DNA from: Gremmenia infestans
Taxonomy: Eukaryota > Ascomycota > Leotiomycetes > Helotiales > Hamatocanthoscyphaceae
Assembly: GCA_032629725.1 (NCBI GenBank)
Contig: JAFEVB010000001.1
Location: 1 to 64,000, forward strand
Reading direction: 5' to 3'
DNA: 64,000 nt
A model generated the notes under the pieces. The model was not told where the DNA came from. It made no database searches and was given only the letters and a program-made list of their open reading frames with translations. The translations under genes and the position numbers were made by a program. Shown in pieces: positions 45,224 through 58,513 of the stretch (positions are counted from its first letter, which is position 1; each line of letters opens with the position of its first letter).

Positions 45224-47187
45224 TTACAGCGGAACTTCGGCAACGCGAGCAGCCTTCTTCTCATCGGCATCGACATCACTTTCTTGCAGCCGCGGACCGA
45301 TACTGTCACTAGACACCGGCGACGATGCCTCAGCCTCCTCTCTGGCCGCCGTTCGCCTATCGCGCCAAAGAAGAAGCTGAATGACGGCAGTGACGACAAC
45401 TGTGACTCGTTAGTATGTATGGTCAGAGTGTTTTCGATGACGGTAGGTGAGTGGGTAAACTTACTGAGCAGAACTTGCAGGACAATGGACCAGAGGTATC
45501 CTTTTTTAGCGGCCGGAAAATCCGTTGTCTTCCATACGAAGTTGGGTGCCTGCAGAGTTGAGTTGTGTTAGTTAATCGTGCGTCATACGCAGATGGCGTG
45601 GAACACCAGGAACAAACTTACAACTGCCTGAACGACGTATGCAAAATCATTGCCTACTGCAACAAGCAATGCTCTCTTCTCCGTGTCTCCCGAACAGATC
45701 TCGTTTATCCAGCTCAAGATAAGTGGGCCTGCACCATTCTTGAATCCAGGTTAGCATTTGTTACTCGAGCAGCAAGGAAGGTATACTGACACCAATTTGA
45801 CTGAGCCAAAAGACAACTTTGCGACCATAGATATTTTCGTACAGTGGCATTTGGCGCATGAGAATGCTGAAAATAAGCTGTGGGTAGTAGTACTATTAGT
45901 ATAATTCGTGCAAATGTAATGGTTTCAGAACTTACCGTGATGACCGCGCCAAGATAGATGAAAGGCCAACGCGCCCCCCGACACGGCCCATCAGAAAGCC
46001 AACCCCAGACGAAAGCCATGACGATAAAGACGCCGGTCGTAGTCAGAGGAATATTATTAATCTGGGGGATTGTGAAATGGGTGCCGGGGAGAGGGTATGG
46101 CTTCTTATCAAAGCTCTTCAGCCAGTATCCCATCGCAGGTTGCGGGAAGCCGTTGTTCCAGACCACATACATCAAAGGAAGAAGATAAGTTTGCCAGCTT
46201 AGCAAGATCCTTCTGACCTTAGCCCACGACCAGGCTTCCGGTCCAGCACGCCCAACAGCTTGCATGCGCTTGACCGAGAGGATATGCTCTTTTTCTGTCG
46301 TCCACCACGTCTTCTTGCCTGACTGCGGCAGGTTAGGGAAGAACAAGAAACCAGCCAAGGCTAGAGGCAGGGTGATAATGCCATCTATAATAAACAGCCA
46401 TCGCCAGCCAGCACGGCCGGCCACGCCGTCTAGGTTTTTATAAGCCGCGGCTTGTAGGAAACCGCTAAATAGCTGCCCGATGGAACCAGCTAGCCAAAAT
46501 ATCATTGCTCGCTTGCCAATCTCTCGAGGGGTGTACCACGATCCAAGAAGGTAGTGAATACCGGGGTAGAAACCAGATCTAGAGCAAGAGTCAGGGCTAG
46601 GCAACCTATAATCATGGGCCAGGCTTACTCGAAGATACCCACGAGAAATCGTAGCGCGTAAAGGGCCTTGTACGACTTCACAGTAGACGTGCAGAGGGTT
46701 GAAATACCCCAACCTACCTCGAGCTAAGACTTCAAGGTTAGCGGTAGTTAAAGTTTGGGTCCTGATATGAAGAGCAGAAACAAGATAGACATACTGCTGG
46801 TATAACCCATCGCGGCGAAACTCGCGTCAATAACAGATTAGACGGTATCTGCCCAATGACATAGCCGACTGTAAAAACAGAAGTACTTGTGACGAGCTGG
46901 TTGCCATACATCGACAAGTCCTCCTCCATACCACTGAGAAAGGCATTGTTGACGTTGTACAAATCGAGATTCTTGAGGAAGTAGCCGATCGAGGCAAAGG
47001 TAAGCACGAAGGCGTCCAGTTTAAACAAAAGCCAGCGCTGATCCTTCGGAAGCTCCCATGTGTCCCAAATGTAACCCTTCCATGTTTTGATAGGCTTCAC
47101 GACAAGAGTGTCTTGGGAGTCGCTATGGCCACGTCCCACCTCGGCGTCCCTCCTATATGGACCAATGTCCTCTTCCGCTTGTCCCAT
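45224..47187 (-). CDS. MFS transporter of the anion:cation symporter type (Dal5/allantoate-like)
   Basis: Seven exons close in frame: 47187-46795, 46723-46629, 46578-45936, 45877-45791, 45738-45622, 45549-45465 and 45399-45224, giving 531 residues. DQRWLLFKLDAFVLTFASIGYFLKNLD is the usual first helix region, TVGYVIGQIPSNLLLTRVSPR the loop 2-3 region, and GIFESGFYPGIHYLLGSWY the helix 4 signature. GWRWLFIIDGIITLPLA and the late SQIGNGAGPLILSWINE complete the pattern. The tail is acidic and cytosolic. Known members carry allantoate, pantothenate, nicotinate and other organic anions; the substrate is open. It is the last accessory gene before the core POL2 locus. Confidence 0.92.
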
Positions 47188-47973
47188 GATGAAATAAATT
47201 CCAGAAGTATTCTCGCTTCTCCTTCTGCGTAGCTGCAACGGGAATTGTAAGATTAATTTGAGGATAAAAAGGCGAAACAAATGCGGCTGTACTACAGTAT
47301 TTGAGCAAATAGAAGGCGAAAATGCCCTCATTACTACTAGCAAGCACGTCACTTTGTTATCTGGTGACCATCCCGCGTCCGCGTACCATACAGTACAGTA
47401 GACTCGTACAGTACACTGGTCCTCGCATGCGACAAAAGAGATCGCCTCACATTGCTGTTATCTTGCATGGCCCTCCCCTCCCGAAGATCCCTGTGTTGGG
47501 TGGGTTCCGTCATTGCGCAATACTATGCATAAAGTGCGTATTTTACCATTTCATAGCCCTTGGAAAATATTTTGAAAATGCTAATGTGTAAGATATCCAT
47601 GTTGATCCTCGTTGATATATGGTAATGAGAAATTCTCATTGTGTGCATTTGGTAAAGCTAAATGAAGTCTACCGTTGTGAAGGAGATATAGGTATGTACA
47701 GGTAGGTACTCATGTAGGCACGGTTAGTTTTGATGGCTAGGGAAACATCCTGCTGACTCAGCAAACCACCAGCCGCGATCGCTAACCAGCTCCAGCCCCT
47801 AGGAAGAAAATGAAAAGCGAAAGCTGTAGCGACTGAGTTTCATTATATCATAAAGCTGAGTGGCACCAAGCCTTCAATAAAATTATAAATCATTATCCCT
47901 ACGCTACCCCAACGCCTTGCCAAAACTCCCTCCAACAATGCATGTGTACCTAGGTACCCATCCAAACACCTAT
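47188..47973. other. boundary spacer between accessory block and core genes
   Basis: 786 bp. It holds the promoter of the anion transporter on the left and the 3' flank of POL2 on the right. No gene, repeat or remnant of a mobile element is visible. Confidence 0.5.
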
Positions 47974-50900
47974 CTACAGCCCACCCCAAACGCCTTCCAC
48001 AACATCTGCCAACATCCTCAACCCATAGAACCGCGCAACACCCCTATAAACCTTCAGCTTCCTCCCCACCTCCTCCCGTGCTAAGACACCCACCCACTCC
48101 CCACTACAAGCACAATGCTCCATGAAATCATTAACGCGCACCGTCTTACACTTGCCACATTTCAGATCCTGCGTCGCCCATTCACACACCATGCCTTCCA
48201 CGCCAGCAATCAGCCGTTCCTCCACATCTAGCCTATTGTACTCGGCTTCACAAAAGCCGCATTTCCACGGCCTGGCGCTGTTCCCACTCGTCGCATCATC
48301 AGGAATGAGATCTTCGTCCCTACAGAAATCCAAATCCCGCGCCATCGTGCAGTTTTCACAAATCACCTGCTGCATCTTGAGGCTCTCGCTCGGGTTCAAG
48401 AATTTCGCTTCCTTACTGAATTCTCGGACTTCAAAGAGCGCTAGGAGTTCTTTACGTAGGAGCCGCGCTTCGAGGGTGATGTTTTTGTCGAGGGATAGAA
48501 CTTGCATGAGGGCTTTGACGAGTTGGAGGACGGGGTTGGTGAATTTAATGTGCGAGCCGGGGAGGGAGGGGAAGGTGTAATCGGATGCGAGTTCGGGGTG
48601 GAGCATTTCATCTTTCTGGCGGCGGATGAGGCCTGCTATTTGGCGTTTTAATGGTTTCTCGAATTCTTTGCCAAGGATGATTTTGTCTTCTTTGTCATCG
48701 CCGAGGGCGCGGACTGGGAGCTGGGTTGGTCGAGGTGTGCCATCGACAAGGGCGGGACGTTTGAGCTTGTGCATTATTTCGATGAACTCGACGACCCAGT
48801 CGTGAAAGATGGGTTGGAGAGCTATCGGAAGGAATTTGTTGAGTTGCCAGTGCATTACGCAGTCAAGGGTTTGGTTCTCTGCTTCGACGACCTCTTGACA
48901 TGCTTTCCCGCCGTAGTTGAATTCGTCGTACCAAACGAGGTAGTCCCAGTATTCTTTGATCTCGAGGTCCAAAAAGTGGAAGAGTGGTTTCGCTTTGATG
49001 GATTTGAGAATGTATTGACTGTATGCGTAGGCGTTGCCGACCTCTGATTTGGTGGTTTGAAGCAGGAGTCGATTTGAGTTGGCAAAGACCACATGAGAAC
49101 CAACTCTTCTGAAGTCCGTCATCAGCTGTAGAAAAGCTTTTCGAGACATCATCTGCACGTAGTAGTGCAATGATCGATCGTACAGGAACGAATCAGGATT
49201 CTCAACCCATCGGACGAGATGCTGGACCATAATATCAGCCATGTTGCTTCCTTTGCAGGCTTCTGTCCACCAGGCTTTGACCATCTCTCGAAGCACGGTT
49301 ACACCGGCAGAGGCAAACGCATTATCAGCGTACAGGACATTAGTTCCATCACTGGGACCGTCGTCAGATGGTGCCGCAGGATTGAACGAAACCGAATCGC
49401 TACCCTCAAGCTCGTTGATAAGGGACGAAGTTAAGATTGTGTTGATGGCCAAATTTCGGACGTCAAGCTCAATGCAGACTGATGGATATGTGCCCGGATT
49501 ATTGACAGACGGCATTTGAACGGTATCTAGAGGCCCAAGAACATCGTCTTGCTCATATCCAGCATGATCTGGTCTTGGACCTCCCGACCACCAAAGCACG
49601 ACATTGTTCTTTTGCAACCGTCTTGCGTAGGCAATATCAATCAGGTAACGAGGGTCATCTCTCTCGAGATTGCAAAGCGGAACATCTCCATATCTGGCCA
49701 ATTCCGTGAGATGCAGGATCCACGACCCGAGACTCAGGTAATGATTTACAAGTCTTTTCGCAACAAAAGCTTGCCATCCCAGAGGCGGTAGGTTGCTGTC
49801 CGTGATCTCATATTTCAGCGGCAAAATTGGCAGCTCTCCCAGGATTGGCACATCGTGCATGAGCATGCGGCGCGAAGGAGACTGGATGACAAGCATAAGT
49901 GGCTTCGACTCTTCATTGCGCATCTTCTTGACTAGGTCGCCAATTTCAAGCAGGGCTTTTCGTCTCGTTGTCACCTGTTTTGCATTGAATTGAAGCTTTT
50001 CTTGGTACTCGAAGCAATTTTGCCACGGTTCTCCATTAGCTTCCTGTTCTCGTCTCGCAAGCATGTCTGTGTATATCTTGGCGATGTTTGGCAAATCTTG
50101 ATTCGAGTCCTTGGACTTCTGTAGAGTGATGACATGAGCTTGTTCTTTTGACGTCGAAAATAAGGCAAAGACTTGGCGATCGCCTGCAACGACGTGGTAT
50201 AGATACAAGTATGCCATGGGCGAATCTGTCAGGTACGGCTTTTTGGCCGTTGCTTGTCGAAGACCCGACAGATCGAATCCTGACTCCAGACCCTTGCCCA
50301 AAACACCCTGCTGGGTCTCGTCAAAAGTACACAAGCTTCCAAGCTGCAAGACCGCTCGAACATTCAGCGGCACTTGCTTCTCATACACGCCCTCTACACT
50401 CGGGTGATTGAAAAGTAATGAGAGTTTTTGAGCGTCATTGACATACACCTCCTCAGACATCGTAAGCTTGAAAAGATGAACGGAAGGATGTCCATTGGGC
50501 AGAGTATGGTTAACCTTCTGCGCCTCACATCCCTCAACCTCAATATCAGGAAGCTCTTTCCCCTTTAAGTTCAGAAAGACAGTTCGAGGCACCCTGACTT
50601 TCAGAGTATGAACTTTCGAGTCAATGAGAACAAACGCTAACACAACACCCGGCGACTCAGTCCCCCGCATCTGCAAGACTTGCCAGGTGCCTATGAAAGT
50701 CGTTTCGGCTTGCTGGCGGACCATGTTTCCAATGTTGTTATTATTACTGACGCGAGTCTCACCAAACAAATGGCGTCGTCTGATACGTGCTTGTTTTTGG
50801 ATCTTCCACTTCTGTTTCTGGTAGACAAGAAACCCCCGATAGTCCTTGGTCGGGTCGGGCATGACTTTCGGAAGCGCAGCGTAAGGGTCTACGCTGACAG

Positions 50901-53900
50901 GAACTTGAGGTTCAGGCGATTTCCTTTTCTGTGTGTTTTGGGTTGCTTGAGAGAGGGCTGCTCCAAGGGCTTTCGGCTTCAACAGCTTAGCTCCGAAGTC
51001 TTCCATGTCTGCCATGCGTGGATCTTGCAGGTTAGTGATCTCCTCCAGTGGCGCCGACTTAAACAGATCTGTCATCTTCTTCTGCTTCATTTTATCTTCC
51101 TTGACATTGATCCTTCTTTGCAGCCACTCCGGATGTGCTACTCTCGGTACAGGGTTGCGAACTTTCTGCAATGCAGCTGGGATGGTGATAAGTTTCTGGA
51201 TAACTGAGCCTAAACGTTCGAGATAGTACCCCCAGTCAAGCAGCGCCCTCGGGTCCATATTTGTAGGATCTTCCTTGAGCCATTTCCGCAGGAAGTATCG
51301 TTTAACGGAGGTCTCGGCAGAGAAAATAGCCACAGGAATAGCTCGCTCGGTGACGGGGGCACCCTTGGGTTTTGCACAGATGATGTATTTGCAGTTCAGG
51401 CCCTTGTCCTTCACCATTTGCTCCCCTAAGAAATCCGCCAAACGTTTGGCGGTAGTAATAGAAGTCGACTTCTGGGTTCCATACTCCTCTAGAGTCTTAG
51501 ACATACTCCTGTTTTCGCAAATGAGATCAATCAGCTCCTCATCCGCGAGAGTTTCTCCTTTGGAATGCAATACATCCAGCCACTGGTTTGCAACCTTTGC
51601 CACAGCAGCATACGTTTCTTCCAAAGTTGTACCCTCCAAAAAGAATTTGAAGATTTGCGTTTGGAAAATCTTGATAAGCTTCAGCTCTCCTCGTCGCTTC
51701 ACCTCGAAACCCTTCAGCTCTGCCAAACTGCCATCGTCATTGAATACAGCATACCGCTTCTTCAAATTCTTGTCCTCCTCCTTGGAAGTTGGCAGTACCA
51801 TGGCCTTGTACGGACCGTCAACCTCGAAGAAAATAGAATTGTCGCTGTGAGTCTCATACTTGAAAGTCTTGGGATCCACAAGATCCTGGTATTGATGATT
51901 CGTGAACCTGGCGTGAACCAGATGATTCAACATCACACAAGGGTATGAGATGGCAACTTTCTTGCCGTTCTTGAGCTTGAAGGCATAATTTTCGGGGAAA
52001 GTTGCTGGCAGCATACACCAAATTCCGTCAGTGTCAAGCTCCAAAGGACGGCCGATTCGCTCGACGAGCTGCCGGGCCATTTGAATGATATGAGCCCCCG
52101 TTAAACAAGTGACACCAGCCATTTCCATAGAATACCAACGCGATCCCTTTCGCATGACGTATCCATAAAATGAGTTGAGAATGACCTTGTGGGCTAGTTG
52201 TAACGAGTCAAAGAGGATTATCATCTTGTTTCCGTTGTCAATCTCTGCAGCAGAAGCACCCGACGCCTTGAGCTCCTCCGTTTTTCCCTTCCAAACCTTC
52301 TGCTTCCCCTTGTAATCATACCGCCGATCTCGGAAATCTTTAACGGTATCGATGTAGAAAGGATTCTCGCGTTGGCATATAATGGCTTCTCTCTCGATAA
52401 TTTTCGAGTCGTGGATTTTATGATAAATCTTCTGACTGTATGTTTGCAACCGCTTACGAATCAGTGTAGATTGCTCATCTGTCGTTAGGTCCTGGAAGCT
52501 CCGTGGGGGGCTTGTGGGCCACTTCCCGGGGAATCTTTCATTCTCGAGGGAATTCCGGATCATGAGGTATTCGTCCCGTTTTGCAGGAAGATACTCTCCT
52601 CTCCATGCCCAGGGCATCCGCCGATCACAAGTCTTTCCAGGTCGATTGAAGTCGCAAGCTGCACAATCTGCTTCTTCAATCATGGAATCTGGCTGTAGAC
52701 GATTCGTAGTCATGATGTTGGGATACATGGAAGCGACATCCAAATGATAAATCAGGGGTCGCTCACTTCTATTTGCTGTCGTCTTGAGACTGTTCAATCG
52801 GTCGATGATCTGTTGCTTCACTTCGTCGTAATTGGTGACGTCGTCTAAGGATTTCTTCTCTTCGACAGTAATGCTAAATTTTAAGGCAGCATCCAAATCT
52901 TCAAGAAGTTCGTCAATCGCTGTCGTGTCCACTGCAAAGTTCACAGGAATATCCGCCCGGAAAACTCCCGCTTCGATACTTTCAACGTGGCCACCAACGT
53001 ATGTTTCTGATTCCAAGAGATGTCCTTCCCAGAAAGATTCTTTGGGCGAGACATGTTTATTTGGCAGCACGATTTCTTTCTGGTAAGCCTGCACCATGAG
53101 TAACATTTCGCAAAGTGTTCCAGTTCCTTTTCGCAAAACAGCATCCGGACCCAGCGGGACGATTGTGCATAACGAGAAGATGAAAGGGTGCACATATTTC
53201 ATATACAAATAATATGTCGCAACGGCATCGGATACAGAGTATTCTGCAAGGACCTGAGGTCGCTCACTTGCATACTTCAGCATCAATTCCGGATCCAGTT
53301 CGTCGGGGTCGTATCCAAGTTTTGCAGTTGTGACAGCTTTCAAACCTCGACTTCCTTGCGGCAAATAACTATCTCGATTGACCCAGTGAAAACAGTCCAT
53401 ATGGGCGCTGTAGTCGCAACAATATTGGTCGTCAGCGCCTTTCCTCCAGCCAATCTCTTGGTACATATCAATGCCATTGACACTCGCTCGAGCATCCACA
53501 AATGGCCAATCGAAGAAGTCTCCGTTGTAAGTTGCTATCACCGTCGGCCGCGCCTCTTTGATGTGTAGAAAGAATCGTTCAATGAGAGCCTTCTCATCTG
53601 GTTCATTGAATATCATAAAAGGACCATCATATTCCGGTCTTGGGGTATATTCGAAATCTTCAATATCCTCTGAAACGATTTCCCGATTCGTAATCAAAAA
53701 TCCCTGGCCATCAATCATATACGAAATCATCATAACCTGATCAATGGCGGCATCTGGAAACTTGAGGGGTAATTTCGTAGTCTCAATATCGTAAGCCATT
53801 ACCACAGGATCCGCTCGTTGCAATCGCTCCTCGATGCATTTCATATTCGTAACGCCGTGTTTCGCCTCAACCGTGTACCATTTCCCCGTCCGTATATCTG

Positions 53901-54739
53901 CTGCTATCAGTATGACCCTATAGGTTATGAAGGGATCGCCTCACCCATGTCTATCATTACCCGCACATGATATGGTACGTCCCATTCCCGTATATCCACA
54001 ATGAAATCGCTCGCATCAGTAACAGAGGCATTAAGTCGTCTATCGTCATCTCGGTCGTCATCAAAAAGGTCAAATCCAGCATTTGCACTGCGATCAATCA
54101 GCATCCCACCAATCACCTCGTACTAAAAACGTACCTGGCAACCTCCGCATATGTATCCATCGCATTCATGTTCTTCTTGTTTTTCTCTGCAATGGGCATG
54201 ATATCCCTCCTCGCAGCCAACAGATCATTGACATTCGCAAACTTCAACTCAAAAAATGTCCTCCTGTAGCCCAGTAAGTGATTCGGCATCTGCAAATCTT
54301 CCTTCTCGACTTTTCGCAAACTCTTCACCACACCACCACCAGGAGCTCTTTTCAGCCACTCTTCTGCTTCCGCCTCGTGACCCCTTTTCACAGCAACCAA
54401 GAAATACGGATCGTATTCCAGCGTCGCCTTGAATGTACTCCCATCCTCCTCAATAAAATAACAGTCCAGTCCCGCGCGGCCTTCAGGTACCTTGTCGTCT
54501 TCTATAGTTGTAGGCTTGAGATTGCATAGCCATCCTACTTTCTTCTTCCCAGACTCATAGCGCGCAAAGCCCATCGCTTCATCTATAGAGTTTGCGAGAC
54601 TGACGGCTTCGCGCTTCTCGTCGGTCGACGTGGCTTCATTGCGGTTCGAGGGCGCAAAGGTCTTCGCTTTGCGGGGGCCGTTGTATGCTTGTTTACCTCC
54701 CCGTCGGTAGCCATTTTTGGGCATGCGTGGGCCTGGCAT
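47974..54739 (-). CDS. pol2: DNA polymerase epsilon catalytic subunit A
   Basis: Exons 54739-54135, 54087-53945 and 53900-47974 give 2224 residues, the full family length. The proofreading exonuclease has MAYDIETTKLPL (Asp near 287, Glu near 289) and later ATYNGDFFDWP. The polymerase has YHLDVASMYPN (Asp near 637), SFYGYVMRKGS and the motif C LDTDGIWC. The inactive second polymerase half and the two C-terminal Cys-rich clusters (CENC..FCRDE, CGFC; CGKC..CAC) are intact. The protein is the nuclear leading-strand replicase and S-phase checkpoint component, and binds Dpb2 through its C-terminus. It shares a 377-bp promoter region with COX20. It marks the start of core chromosome. Confidence 0.98.
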
Positions 54740-55116
54740 TGTGGTTGTGGTGGTGGCAGGCTGGAGAGCCTAGAGAAAGGAGGTGTACGCGCTGGGATGG
54801 TGTTGAAGTGGTGGGCAAGTCTAGTCAAAGAATTGCTGGTGTTTTACTTCAGAATCGATGCCGAATCAATGTGACTCGAGACACTGATATAGAGGGAGAA
54901 TTGAGGTGTTGAGGTGTCTGATTTGGGATTTGCATAAGGAGGTTTGGGAAGTACATAAATCGCGGTACGCGCTTCTCGACGCGACAACACAAGTCGCGTA
55001 GAGAGCTACAGTGCGGTCCTCCACTCCGCTCCGGCAGCCATGAAATGCTATATGTGCATATTCTAGAGAATCATCCGACAGCAAGCCTCCAAGCACATAA
55101 TCCATCCACAAACATA
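54740..55116. promoter_or_regulatory. divergent promoter of POL2 and COX20
   Basis: 377 bp between the two start codons. The ACGCGACAA word near 54978 resembles an MCB-like ACGCG element, which would fit cell-cycle control of POL2; the match is short. Confidence 0.4.
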
Positions 55117-55755
55117 ATGGCAGGCGATACTCGGGATTCATCTTCTCCTCCACCTCGTGGCCCACCACCAGGAGCCACAGAACCTCCCGAACATGTCAAA
55201 AATACCAAAATTTACGAAGTGTTCCCGGCAAATGCGAACGCCCTACCAGAAGGCTCAGGCCAGAACACAGCCGGACGGCCACAGAACCCAAACCTGGCAG
55301 ACGCAGTCAAGACGGTTCGGTTACAGGATTTCAAGCAGGTTTATATGTATCCATGTGTACGAGAATCGCTACTTACTGGCATTGGGGGTGGATTTGGTGT
55401 GGGTGCTCTAAGAGTTGTATGGGGAAGTATGTATTTGCCGCACCTATTCATTGCACAGTGTTTCCATTCTATGGGAAGAATACCAGCTGATACACTGGAC
55501 AATTCAGCACCAATACCAAAAGCAGCAAACTGGGCCGTCGGCACTTTCGCTTTCGCTGCTCTCGCCAACTACGAGTTTTGTCAGTATAAACGCATGCTGG
55601 AGAAAGCGCATATGAAGCGAGCGGTCGAGATCATTGATCGGAAGAAAGCGGAGAAGGAAGCTGAAGCCAAGGCGAAGAGGGAAGAAAGAAGGCGACTGAA
55701 GGAGGAGGCGGATAACAAGGCTGAGGCGAAGAAGAGCAGTTGGAAATTCTGGTAA
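55117..55755 (+). CDS. cox20: cytochrome c oxidase assembly protein COX20
   Basis: Exons 55117-55426 and 55508-55755 give 185 residues. The N-terminus is Pro-rich. The conserved part is CVRESLLTGIGGGFGVGALRVVWG followed, after the intron, by PIPKAANWAVGTFAF and NYEFCQYKR, which form the two membrane helices and the conserved Cys. The C-terminus is a long charged helix of KAEKEAEAKAKREE type. COX20 sits in the mitochondrial inner membrane and guides newly made Cox2 to its copper chaperones. The ATG at 55117 is preferred over the frame extension upstream, which lies in the shared promoter. Confidence 0.94.
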   Translation: MAGDTRDSSSPPPRGPPPGATEPPEHVKNTKIYEVFPANANALPEGSGQNTAGRPQNPNLADAVKTVRLQDFKQVYMYPCVRESLLTGIGGGFGVGALRVVWGSMYLPHLFIAQCFHSMGRIPADTLDNSAPIPKAANWAVGTFAFAALANYEFCQYKRMLEKAHMKRAVEIIDRKKAEKEAEAKAKREERRRLKEEADNKAEAKKSSWKFW

Positions 55756-56753
55756 CTTCATGTGCGCCAATGCTATTATGCGCTCGTGCGTGGAGACAGT
55801 TACGGAAATGGTGAGAACACACTCGCCGGCCGCTATAGGCTGGTTTGAGATTTGTCTAGTCAAGGGCGGACGAATAGGTTGTTCGATAGCCATTTCCACA
55901 GACTAGTACGGAGATGTCTAGAGACTAATTCCAGAGCAGATGTCACGACGGGCGCTCATTCGAAGTATCTTAGGTATCGCATGAGATGTATTTGTATATT
56001 CAACAAAATTCCTTCGCCAGTCGGCTATTACCTAGTGCCCCTTTCAATTACTACAAATATAGTAATATCACGCGTCTTACTGTCTCTTCTCCATTGCAAA
56101 CGCCGTATTAGAACCGCCAGAATATGCAGCCTTCAATGAGACGTGCAGTTCTTCACCATGAGTCTACGATTTGGGCTAGAGTCTAAACTAATGCTAGGTC
56201 AACATTGCAGTGGCAGTTTTGTGTGTTCTGGTGGAGGCTCGAATTCTTTGCGAGTCGCCTTTCTGTATATTTCTAACCCTTCATCTTGTATTTGTTCGAG
56301 GACTTTCCGTATACTCCGTAGATGAAGTTATCTTTATTTTGACGTCTTTGTTCTTTCGCAGGGCTGAGTCTAGCCTCATATAGCCATATCAGATGCGATG
56401 CGTATAAGATGCTTTCCGATTGGCTACTTCGTTCATTCCTACTCGTCCTACTCGGGTAGGGTTCTTAACTGTTGTGGCGCAATTGAAGCTGCCACCTAAA
56501 GTACAACATCAGTCAGAGTTCAACACAATAGAATGCACAACTTGATAATTTTCACCCCCTCATATTTCTGAATCTTAAGTACTCATTCGTTCGTATGAAA
56601 TTTGGTCGATAGAGTAGCTGCTTCTCGTACGTCGTATCCTGGCAACTTCATCACGGCCCTTGTAGATGAGGTAACTGATAGGCGGATACTTTTCCGAATT
56701 CTAATTGAGTACGCCTGTTGTATGTATATGTATATGTACACCCTAGCATAAGC
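55756..56753. other. intergenic spacer
   Basis: About 1 kb between COX20 and the third regulator. Short frames only. A TATGTATATG tract lies just before the regulator ATG (about 56721-56737). Confidence 0.55.
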
Positions 56754-58513
56754 ATGGCCACGAATGTTCTAGCGCATATATGCAAACCTAGAAGAGTCTT
56801 CAAACCGAAGACTAGGACCGGATGTGGAATTTGCAGGTGCTTCGCTACCTCCCCACTCCTATAACTCCCCCCGTCTCCGTCTTGTCTAATGCAGCCATAT
56901 ATAGGAAGAGGCGAATAAAATGCGACGAGCAAAAGCCATCGTGCTATCACTGCATACGCAGTGGCTGGAGATGTGATGGCTATTCCAACATGCAGCCAGA
57001 GGCAACAACATCGCCGAAATCAGACACGCTAGTATCACACTCAAGTCCACAAACCCCATCCCCAGGCTCTTCTATCTCTTTACACCTGGAAGGTACAGCT
57101 CGGGAGAGTCGAAGTTTCTGCTTCTTTTTGGAATTCACCGCCCCACATCTCTGTGCCCCGGAAGCTCTCACGGATGAGTTCTGGAAGACTTTGTTATTGC
57201 GGACTGCCCATCACGAACCCGTGGTGAAGCATGCTGTCATTGCTTTAGGTGCGCTTCATGAGACTTTCGAGGAAGACGGATTTGATAGCGGGGACAAAGA
57301 TTTTGCCGTCAGTCAGTACATACGAGCTCTTGAGCTCATGGTCAAGCCTAAGTCGAAGAAACGGAATGGGTTAAGTGTGGATGTTGCCCTGATCACCTGC
57401 GTGTTGTTTGTTTGCTTCGAGGTGAGAACTTCCCATTCTAAATGTGGGATATCGAGCTTCATAAACCCCTCAAAAATGAACTCTACTCATTCTTGACAGA
57501 TACTCCGCGGCAATCACGTTTCTGCACTATCTCATATTGATGGTGGAGCGAAGATTCTAAGAGAGCATCAAGATGGGGGCTGCCCGTCCAGATCTAATGA
57601 CACAACTACCTTGACGGCATCATCTACACCATACGTCCCTATATCGACCCTCCATCTAATCTTTTCTCGCCTAGACCTACAAGCCAGCCAAATCGCATAC
57701 GATCGACCTCGACGCCTCATGGATCCATATCTATATCCACTCATGAATAGTTCCAACACTTCTACTATCACATCACCACTATCCTTACAATTACCAACCA
57801 ACTTTACATGCCTAGACGAGGCAGTCGCTGCGCTAAGCGACATCGGCACCTCTATAATTTACGCTGTACAAGCCATGACCGGTCCCGACATCTCCTTCTT
57901 CAAACTGGTCCCATTCGGTCCCCAAGTAACACTCAGTCTATCCCTCATCACTAGCTCCGCTCTCCTCCGCCTAAAACTCTGGAACCAGGCCTTTGCGCGC
58001 TTAGACACCACCCCGTACGATGAGGATGCAATCCATGCATTGAAGATCAAGCGCACCTTTACCTTCATGTGTCTCAGCATCGACACTTCCCAGATCTCAA
58101 ACGAAGACCAATGGGACAATTTCAAACCCCAGTTCGAGACTATCATGAAGCACGCCGAGGCTCTCTTGACAACGCGGGACTCAAAGCCCAGACGCCTCTT
58201 CACGCTCGATGGCAGTGCCCTCACCCCGCTCTTCTTCCTCGCTACCAAATGCCGCTGTCCCATTCTCCGGCGCCGGGGCATCGCCCTGCTCAGAAATAAC
58301 GACCGACAGGAGGGGATTTGGAATTCTCGCCTTATGGCTATGGCAGCACAGAGGATTATGGAGATTGAAGAGAGTGGGGGGATCAGAATTTCGGGCGTCA
58401 ATGTGAGGTTTCGGTTGGGGGAGCGGAAGGCAGAGGTGAATTTTATTAAAATGGACGAGGGTATCTTTGACAAAAAGAGAAACACTGTGGCTATAGAGGT
58501 CCTGGAGTGGTAA
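56754..58513 (+). CDS. Zn2Cys6 transcription factor (3)
   Basis: Exons 56754-56836, 56905-57421 and 57500-58513 give 537 residues. The cluster is split by intron 1: KTRTGCGICRKRRIKCDEQK then CYHCIRSGWRCDGY, with all six Cys present. A Ser/Pro/Thr-rich linker follows, and then the FFLEFTAPHLC ... LLRTAHHEPVVKHAVIALGA region seen in many fungal regulators with the DUF3468/Fungal_trans_2 type middle domain. It is a nuclear protein with unknown targets. Starting at the apparent ATG at 56822 would lose half of the zinc cluster, so the upstream ATG at 56754 is chosen. Confidence 0.9.
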
